Positions 1 to 5,069 of a stretch of 8,681 nucleotides of DNA are shown piece after piece. The stretch is from contig JAUWOI010000162.1 in the NCBI GenBank assembly GCA_030612185.1, positions 1 to 8,681 on the forward strand, read 5' to 3'. The notes beneath the pieces were generated by a model that searched no databases, had not been told where the DNA came from, and was given only the letters and a program-made list of their open reading frames with translations. The stretch's first letter is position 1, and the number at the start of each line of letters is the position of its first letter. The position numbers and the translations under genes were made by a program. Origin of the DNA: Anaerolineae bacterium. GTDB lineage: Bacteria > Chloroflexota > Anaerolineae > B4-G1.

Positions 1-583
1 GGATGTCGTTGTTGATCGCGCCGCTCAGGTAGATGAACTGCGGGTTGAACGCGATCAGCGCCGCACCGCCCACGGCTAACGCAGGCTGATCCGGGAGAAT
101 CTCACGCCCGATGCGGTAGGTCAGCCAGACGACGCCCGCGCCGATGAGGACGGTCATCCAGCGCACCGCATAGACCGCCAGGGCGACGCCGTGGAGGTAG
201 GGCAATTTGCCAAATTGCCCCACCTCGCCGCCGTGGAGGTACTGGTTCTTGTTGTCGTCGCTCACCTCCCAGTAGCGGTAGGCCCAATAGGGGTTGACGG
301 TCGGCTCGTAGTAGACCTCCTGCGCGACGGGCACCCAACCACTGACCAGCGCGCCCAGGGCATAGTAGAGTGGCGGATGATGGCTTTGGGCACGGGGGAC
401 GTCGGCCCGCTGCACGGGCAGGCTGCGGTAGACAATGAGGTGCCGCACGTAGCGGAAGTGACGCAGTTCGTCGGTGGGCTCGTAGAGGGGAGAGGCCAGG
501 CTGTAGGCGACGGCCAGGGCAATGAACAATGAATACAATGAACAATGAACAATGACGGCAGCGAGTCTCGGTCTGGTGCTCAC
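1..583 (-). CDS. GT-C membrane glycosyltransferase, N-terminal part (gene E)
   Basis: Partial gene: 194 codons are visible and the frame runs open off the left edge. The protein looks like an integral membrane glycosyltransferase of the GT39/PMT_2 or DUF2142 kind, which transfers sugars from a polyprenyl-phosphate donor. A signal-anchor helix spans about residues 8-30. It is followed by EPTDELRHF (residues 35-43), matching the acidic D/E motif of the first external loop in GT-C enzymes (Asp38, Glu39), then HHPPLYY (68-74), two more helices (about 134-157 and 167-188), and NPQFIYLSGAINND (180-193), a strongly typical family motif. The start is GTG at 583-581, overlapping the stop of gene D by four bases (GTGA), with GAGGTG (588-593) four bases upstream as ribosome binding site. 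There is no in-frame ATG. The first helix is largely encoded by a heptanucleotide array, and residues 122-128 by a palindrome. The family is confident; the substrate is unknown. Confidence 0.85.
   Translation of the reverse strand, partial: MSTRPRLAAVIVHCSLYSLFIALAVAYSLASPLYEPTDELRHFRYVRHLIVYRSLPVQRADVPRAQSHHPPLYYALGALVSGWVPVAQEVYYEPTVNPYWAYRYWEVSDDNKNQYLHGGEVGQFGKLPYLHGVALAVYAVRWMTVLIGAGVVWLTYRIGREILPDQPALAVGGAALIAFNPQFIYLSGAINNDI
187..241. repeat. 13-bp direct repeats flanking a palindrome
   Basis: The sequence CGCCGTGGAGGTA occurs at 187-199 and again at 229-241, exactly 42 bases (14 codons) apart, on either side of the palindrome at 200-220. In gene E this gives the duplicated peptide YLHG (residues 115-118 and 129-132). 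The arrangement is like a short insertion with a target-site duplication, or a slipped duplication. Chance is possible because the block is short. Confidence 0.55.
200..220. repeat. Perfect palindrome inside gene E
   Basis: The arms GGGCAATTT (200-208) and AAATTGCCC (212-220) pair perfectly around a GCC spacer. The element is read in frame through gene E and encodes GQFGKLP (residues 122-128), in the loop before the second membrane helix. It could form a hairpin in DNA or mRNA. It is not followed by a T tract, so it is not a terminator. Confidence 0.8.
521..556. repeat. Heptanucleotide array at the D/E junction
   Basis: The plus strand carries AATGAAC (521-527), AATGAAT (528-534), a two-base interruption, AATGAAC (537-543), AATGAAC (544-550) and a partial unit to 556. 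On the coding strand the unit reads GTTCATT. It starts 24 bases downstream of the stop of gene D, encodes residues of about 10-21 of gene E (IVHCSLYSLFI) and supplies much of its first transmembrane helix. Confidence 0.88.
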
Positions 584-2931
584 ACGGCACCTCTGCTTCG
601 TCGTGTGGTCCAGACGGCAGCGCCGATGATGGACAGCAGAGCCAGAGCCGTGACGGTCAATCCAGGTTTCAACAGCGGCGGGTTGTACACCAGTATGACC
701 AGGTGCTCACCCGCTGGTACGCAGAGGGCGCGCAGCAGGTAGTCGGCGCGTACCAACCGGGTAGGGTTGCCGTCCACCGTGGCCTGCCAGCCAGGATAGT
801 CCACTTCGCTGAAGATCAACAGCCCGCCCCCACCACGCCCCTGCGCCTCAATCCGGTTTCCCCCGTAGCGCACGATCTCCACCTCGCGCTCGCCGCCGTG
901 AACAGGCGGCGTTGGGCTTACGGTCGTGTCTCTACATTCTAGCACCGATTCCACCAGTGCCGTCGCGTGTGGGTCGAAGTCCGGTTCGTGGATACGGGTC
1001 AGCAGGACGCCTGCATCATCCACCACCTCGATTTGTGGTACCACCCACGCCTGCGGGAGCGCGGCAGGTCGCTCGTAGACCCACACCCCGGATTGCTCGA
1101 GCAGCAGCCGGGGAGCGTCGGCCCCGTCGGGGAACTCCTGTGGGGCCGTGGTCCCCAGGTAGCCCGCGTTCAGCAGGTCGTAGGTTCGCGCACGAGGGTC
1201 GGGCCGTGAGGTGATAAACTCCTCGTAACGCTGGAGGGTCAGCGGATCGTACCCGAAGACGCTGCGCAACCCGAACGGTATCCCCCCATTCTGCTCGGAT
1301 TCGCTCAGTCCCCAGGGGAGCACCCGCGCAGCCTGGGGATCGGACACTGCCTGGGCCACGATACGCCAATATGCGCTCTCCTGCACATCTCTTACCTCTA
1401 TCACGCTGCTGCCGAAAGTCCACAGGTCCAGCACGACCAGACCCAGTGCCAGCAGCCACATCCCAATGGGAGGACGTGAGGCGTTGCGCCAGGCCACCAG
1501 AAGGCTGGCCGCCAGGAGGAAGAAGAGCAGGAATAACGCCGCCTGATTGGCGGTGTGCCACAGTCGCCCGGCAGCGGGGTTCGCTTCGCGTCCCCAGGCG
1601 AAGGCCACGAAGCAGGCCACGATCAGCGCGAGCGTGCCCCCAGTCACGACTAGCACCAGTGACCGCCTCAGTGGCTCCAACAGCCGCGCCCGTTCCCCAT
1701 CTTCATCCTCGGCGGAGGATTGGAGCGTTGTCACCATCAGGCCCGCCAATGCAGCCCCGGCCAGCGTGAAGAGAAATCCGGCCCGGGCTGGCGCTCGCGC
1801 CACCCGAAACAGCGGCACGAAATGGTAGAACAGGGGGTGCAGGCTCCCGTATTCCCCAAATGCCAGCAGCAGCGCGCCCAGGCCCAGTGCGACCAGGAAG
1901 GGAGTTAGCCGGTGGCGCAATCTCAACCCCAGGAGCGTCAGCAGCAGCGGCAGGACGCCGATGTAGAAGATGAACTCGTCATAGATGCCGTCACCCCAGT
2001 ACCCCGTGTGCGCCGGTTCGCCGAAAAAGTTGGGCGCCAGCAAGGTCAACAGGTATCCCGGCGGCCAGGAAAAGCGGGCGGCGAAATCATAACTGGACAC
2101 AGCCTGCCGAGTCGAGCGCATTGCCAACTCGGCCATCGGCAGAAGTTGTACTGCTGCCAGGGCCAACCCGACGAATAGCATCATGCCCACCCAGATGAGG
2201 GGAAGCGCCACAGAAACCAGGTTTTTTCCGGAAAACCTGGTTTCTTCTCGCCAGGCTTCCCAGGCGCAGAAGGCGGCATAAGCGACCAGTGCCAACGTCA
2301 CGTAAATGAACGAGGCCGTGTGCCCTGCCAGGATCGAAAGCCCGACCGGCAGCCCCCCCACAACGGCAAGTTTCCACGAACGAGACTTCACGACGCGCCG
2401 GTAGACCCATAACACGAGCGGCAGCCAGGCCCCGGTGGTGATGACTCCTAGATGGCCCGCATATACGCGCACGAAGAAGTAGCCGCTGAAGGCAAAGACG
2501 GCCCCGCCAAACAGCGCCCCCACAGCCGACGCCCCCTCTGAACGCAGCCAGGCGTACATTCCGGCACCGGCGAGCCACAGATGCAGCACGGTGACCAAGC
2601 CCAATGCCCTGGTGACAGGCATCAGCAACATCAGCCACGTCGGGGGATAGAACAGCGCCGGTTGGGGATTGGCGACGAAAGGCAGGCCCGAAAAGAGGAA
2701 AGGGTTCCACAGAGGAAGTTGCCCCTGTTGAATCGAGGAGACGGCAAAGCGAAGCCAGTGGAGGAACATATTGGACAGATCGTTGCCCGCGACGATGCGG
2801 TCGGCGGGGAGCCACAGCATGTCCCAGTAGAAGACTATGCACAGCAGGGCCAAGGCCACCGCCGGCCAGGCGCTGCGCCACACTCTGCCTACCCATCCTG
2901 CCCGGTATCCCTGCTCCTCGACCGTATCCAT
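580..2931 (-). CDS. YfhO-family multi-pass membrane protein (gene D)
   Basis: This is a 783-residue membrane protein of the YfhO family. These GT-C-like proteins are known in Firmicutes for glycosylating lipoteichoic acid on the outer membrane face; the role here is inferred as surface glycosylation. Family signatures are GNDLSNMF (residues 49-56), GQLPLWNPFLFSGLPF (70-85) and ANPQPALFYPP (87-97), and at the C-terminal end YPGWQATVDG (712-721) and VPAGEH (738-743). About a dozen hydrophobic helices fill the N-terminal two thirds, and a last helix lies near 754-772. The chosen start is ATG at 2931, preceded by GGGG and a promoter at 2954-2981. A longer reading from 3063 would begin upstream of that promoter, at the foot of a terminator, and adds 44 non-conserved residues. 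Its stop overlaps the GTG start of gene E. Residues 229-241 are encoded by a palindromic repeat also found in gene B. Confidence 0.92.
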   Translation of the reverse strand: MDTVEEQGYRAGWVGRVWRSAWPAVALALLCIVFYWDMLWLPADRIVAGNDLSNMFLHWLRFAVSSIQQGQLPLWNPFLFSGLPFVANPQPALFYPPTWLMLLMPVTRALGLVTVLHLWLAGAGMYAWLRSEGASAVGALFGGAVFAFSGYFFVRVYAGHLGVITTGAWLPLVLWVYRRVVKSRSWKLAVVGGLPVGLSILAGHTASFIYVTLALVAYAAFCAWEAWREETRFSGKNLVSVALPLIWVGMMLFVGLALAAVQLLPMAELAMRSTRQAVSSYDFAARFSWPPGYLLTLLAPNFFGEPAHTGYWGDGIYDEFIFYIGVLPLLLTLLGLRLRHRLTPFLVALGLGALLLAFGEYGSLHPLFYHFVPLFRVARAPARAGFLFTLAGAALAGLMVTTLQSSAEDEDGERARLLEPLRRSLVLVVTGGTLALIVACFVAFAWGREANPAAGRLWHTANQAALFLLFFLLAASLLVAWRNASRPPIGMWLLALGLVVLDLWTFGSSVIEVRDVQESAYWRIVAQAVSDPQAARVLPWGLSESEQNGGIPFGLRSVFGYDPLTLQRYEEFITSRPDPRARTYDLLNAGYLGTTAPQEFPDGADAPRLLLEQSGVWVYERPAALPQAWVVPQIEVVDDAGVLLTRIHEPDFDPHATALVESVLECRDTTVSPTPPVHGGEREVEIVRYGGNRIEAQGRGGGGLLIFSEVDYPGWQATVDGNPTRLVRADYLLRALCVPAGEHLVILVYNPPLLKPGLTVTALALLSIIGAAVWTTRRSRGAV
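2213..2244. repeat. 32-bp palindromic repeat, copy 1 (in gene D)
   Basis: The arms GAAACCAGGTTTT (2213-2225) and AAAACCTGGTTTC (2232-2244) pair perfectly, with a six-base spacer whose core is CCGG. A near-identical element lies at 6635-6666 in gene B. Here it is read in frame as ETRFSGKNLVS, in the hydrophilic loop directly after a Trp-Arg-Glu and before the next membrane helix. The two copies are read in different frames, so protein homology does not explain the match. Confidence 0.92.
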
Positions 2932-2953
2932 CCTCACCCCGTGCAACAGAACG

Positions 2954-2981
2954 AGTATATCACGATTGGCGTGTCCTGCAA
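2954..2981 (-). promoter_or_regulatory. Sigma70-type promoter for gene D
   Basis: On the minus strand a -10 box TATACT (2954-2959, five of six consensus bases) follows a weaker -35 box TTGCAG (2976-2981) at 16 bases. Transcription would begin near 2947, giving a leader of about 15 bases before the ATG at 2931. Its place just after the terminator of gene C supports it. Confidence 0.55.
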
Positions 2982-3022
2982 CCCTCTGCCCGCAGGACGG
3001 CCAGTGGGATGAAGAGTAGAAG

Positions 3023-3054
3023 GAAAAACGGGGCCCAGCCCAGCAGAGCCCCGT
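3023..3054 (-). terminator. Rho-independent terminator of gene C
   Basis: On the minus strand ACGGGGC (3048-3054) pairs with GCCCCGT (3028-3034) around a 13-base loop and is followed by four more T (3024-3027). It lies 25 bases beyond the stop codon of gene C, where an intrinsic terminator is expected, and separates C from the promoter of D. Confidence 0.72.
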
Positions 3055-3078
3055 AAATCCCATTTTGTCCCCGAGGGG

Positions 3079-4905
3079 TTAGTAATCGTCGCAGCCTTCA
3101 TCCACGAGGAAATAGTCGTAGCCAATCTGTGTGGGTGTTATTTCCCAGTTTCCTCCGATGATTCCCACTCGTTTCAGTGACAGAATCTCTTCGGAGAAAC
3201 TGTATACCTCCTCACCATTTATATACAGTTTCACCTTCTTGTTTGTGACTCTTGCCATCAGTGTATTTGAAGTGAAGCCCGCTTTAGCAGGCCACCGCTG
3301 CTCGCCGATATAGGGCACTATATTCGTGCGCGTCTCATTCTCAAAGGGATGGTTTGGCCCAGGGTATTGGTAGCCTGTCCGCTTGACGATACCCCAGTCG
3401 CCGAGGTTGTTGACCTCGAGGGAATAAACGGTACTCATATCCTCGCTTGCCGCAAACACCAATCCCCAGAAGGACCAGTACGGATTCCACTCCTCAAAAC
3501 GTCCCTTTAGTTCAATGCAGGTCTCGGAGGTGGAACGTTCGACCCCTGGAGCGAACGAGACGGGATAGATGTGGCGCGTGTCACCGTGATTGCCACCACC
3601 CCGGCAATCTAGAGGAACGTTGACGTGGTACCACCCTCCTTCATAGTACAGATCGTATTTGTAATCGAGGTGCTGGCGGGCACTATCACAGCCGGTCAGG
3701 CAGCACTGCGATTTGTGGGTGGTCCAGCCACTGTTTGAGCTGCTGAAGTTGTCAAAGAAGTCAGAGGAGACGACAGTGGCCGATTTAACGCTGCTCCATT
3801 CGCCTGGCCCATGCTCGTTGTGACCCTGCACGCGGTAGTAATACGTCCCTTCGTCTTGGTCAGTAAACTCGTGCGATGTATTACCGCTCCCGTCGTGGTA
3901 GTGCTCGGTTGGATTGGTGAAATTCGCATCTGTCGCTTCTTGCAGTGTGTATGCGGTCGGATCTGGAACGTCTAGACTGTCGTCGTTATACGACCAACTA
4001 ACGGTATAGTCACCGTCTTCATCAGTGTTGTCTATATTATCCAAGGTCGGCGCGTAGGGAATGGGTGGCCAGCGCTTGAAAATGATTGGGAAGTATATGA
4101 TGTAGTCCCCGTTGCGCAGTGTAACGGTGATGGTGTCTACAGGGCCAAAACTGCCATCCGCATCACTTGCCTGGGTATGAATGGCATGTTGGACGTAATT
4201 CTGTTCGGGCAAAGACCACTCATACGACCATTCCCAACCACCCCAATCCGTTGCCGTTATCGTGGCAGTATGCCAGTCACTATCGTCTATGCGCACCCAC
4301 ACCGTGATCGAGTCACTGGCAGCAGTCTCAATTGGTGTGGTCAACGCAGACACCGACCCAGTTCCCACGACGGCTGACTCAACGTTGCTCCAGCGACTTT
4401 CGCCAGACGCGTTATAGGCTTTGACATGGTAGTAATACGTACCATCTGCCTGGTCGGCGAGGAATGTTTCAGTCAGCGGCCCGCTATAATGCAGGGTTGC
4501 ATTCTCGAAGTAAGGATTGTCTGCTTCGTAAAGCACATAGTAAGTGGCCGAAACTGCGTCGGTCCAGCCCACGATGTAGTTCGGGCCATAGTTGTTGTTG
4601 ATGGGCAGCAAGACCGGATCGTCAGGGAAAGGTGGACGGTTGCCACCTTCCCAGGCCACACCCTCTATGGCCAGTGTACCTTTCTGGGTGATCAACGCCC
4701 CTTTTTCCGGCGAGCGCGTCTGTGAGGTAGGCGACAGGACCGCTGTCTCCATCTTCAGATTCGCTACTGGGGCCTCCGCCACTGGCTGGGCCAGGGCCTG
4801 GAAATGGGAAAGCAGCAATGATAGAGCAGTCGCTAGCAGCAGCGCCGAGGTTCCTGCTAGCAATGCCCACACCAGGCGTCGCATCCGAGTTTTATTGGTC
4901 TTCAT
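3079..4905 (-). CDS. Secreted FN3/Ig-like/concanavalin-like multidomain protein (gene C)
   Basis: This 608-residue exported protein has no catalytic motif I recognise. A Sec signal peptide covers about residues 1-39 (basic start, long Leu/Ala core, ALA before the likely cut at Gln40). A fibronectin type III-like domain (about 96-181) and a second (284-379) share the ending GTYYYxVxxxN...W(S/N)V(E/K)SAxV. Between them are an Ig-like domain (188-263, with SITVWVRIDDSDW) and the stretch YFPIIFKR (271-278), which resembles the YLPLV motif of Chloroflexota secreted proteins. The C-terminal region (383-605) resembles concanavalin-like/LamG jelly-roll domains (FFDNFSSSNSGW, WGLVFAASED, VKLYINGEEV) and has a Cys-rich insert (400-434). 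Binding of glycans or surfaces is an inference. The ATG at 4905 is chosen for its signal peptide and the G-rich ribosome binding site. It has its own promoter and terminator, and it is richer in A+T than its neighbours. Confidence 0.88.
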   Translation of the reverse strand: MKTNKTRMRRLVWALLAGTSALLLATALSLLLSHFQALAQPVAEAPVANLKMETAVLSPTSQTRSPEKGALITQKGTLAIEGVAWEGGNRPPFPDDPVLLPINNNYGPNYIVGWTDAVSATYYVLYEADNPYFENATLHYSGPLTETFLADQADGTYYYHVKAYNASGESRWSNVESAVVGTGSVSALTTPIETAASDSITVWVRIDDSDWHTATITATDWGGWEWSYEWSLPEQNYVQHAIHTQASDADGSFGPVDTITVTLRNGDYIIYFPIIFKRWPPIPYAPTLDNIDNTDEDGDYTVSWSYNDDSLDVPDPTAYTLQEATDANFTNPTEHYHDGSGNTSHEFTDQDEGTYYYRVQGHNEHGPGEWSSVKSATVVSSDFFDNFSSSNSGWTTHKSQCCLTGCDSARQHLDYKYDLYYEGGWYHVNVPLDCRGGGNHGDTRHIYPVSFAPGVERSTSETCIELKGRFEEWNPYWSFWGLVFAASEDMSTVYSLEVNNLGDWGIVKRTGYQYPGPNHPFENETRTNIVPYIGEQRWPAKAGFTSNTLMARVTNKKVKLYINGEEVYSFSEEILSLKRVGIIGGNWEITPTQIGYDYFLVDEGCDDY

Positions 4906-4907
4906 AT

Positions 4908-4916
4908 CCCCCCCCC
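4908..4916 (-). promoter_or_regulatory. G9 ribosome binding site of gene C
   Basis: On the coding strand the start codon is preceded by GAAAGGGGGGGGGAT and then ATG. The run of nine G serves as the Shine-Dalgarno sequence, two bases from the ATG at its near end. A homopolymer of this length is prone to slippage, which would change spacing between the ribosome binding core and the start codon. Confidence 0.75.
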
Positions 4917-4966
4917 TTTCGCTAGGTCACGGTGCGCCGGAGGCAACACCTGACTGTGGAAAACAC

Positions 4967-4995
4967 GCTCCAGACCAAACAAGGATGACTGGAGC
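4967..4995 (-). promoter_or_regulatory. Stem-loop at the 5' end of the gene C leader
   Basis: GCTCCAG (4989-4995 on the minus strand) pairs perfectly with CTGGAGC (4967-4973) around a 15-base loop. It would sit at the very start of the predicted transcript, where hairpins often protect mRNA from decay. The rest of the roughly 90-base leader shows nothing else clear apart from the G9 tract. Confidence 0.4.
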
Positions 4996-5002
4996 AAGGT
5001 AG

Positions 5003-5031
5003 ATTCTACTACGAGGCATGGCTTTTGTCAA
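5003..5031 (-). promoter_or_regulatory. Strong sigma70-type promoter for gene C
   Basis: The minus strand has a perfect -35 box TTGACA (5026-5031), a 17-base spacer, and the -10 box TAGAAT (5003-5008, five of six consensus bases). Transcription is predicted to start near 4996, leaving a leader of about 90 bases. It lies in the only sizeable gap before gene C, so C need not depend on the A-B transcript. Confidence 0.78.
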
Positions 5032-5049
5032 CGCCACGTTTTTGCGGCG
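5032..5049. promoter_or_regulatory. Imperfect dyad abutting the -35 box of gene C
   Basis: CGCCAC (5032-5037) and GCGGCG (5044-5049) form a six-base stem with one wobble pair around a GTTTTT spacer, directly next to the TTGACA box. It could be an operator or the remnant of a weak terminator for gene B. On the minus strand no T tract follows it, which argues against an efficient terminator. Confidence 0.25.
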
Positions 5050-5069
5050 GTGTACTGGACACTCGATGT

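Noticed and set aside
191..532. Plus-strand open frames here and elsewhere in the window
   Set aside because: All lie antisense to well-supported genes and none shows a family motif.
102..590. A minus-strand open frame of 162 codons rich in Arg and Pro
   Set aside because: It is a frame shadow. The overlapping frame starting with GTG at 583 carries clear glycosyltransferase motifs over its whole length and continues off the window.
2087..2896. A long alternative minus-strand frame (269 codons) overlapping gene D
   Set aside because: Shadow of the YfhO-family gene; no recognisable motifs and an Arg/Gly-rich composition.
2932..3063. A 44-residue N-terminal extension of gene D
   Set aside because: It would begin upstream of the likely promoter, next to the terminator of gene C, and has no family resemblance; the ATG at 2931 fits better.
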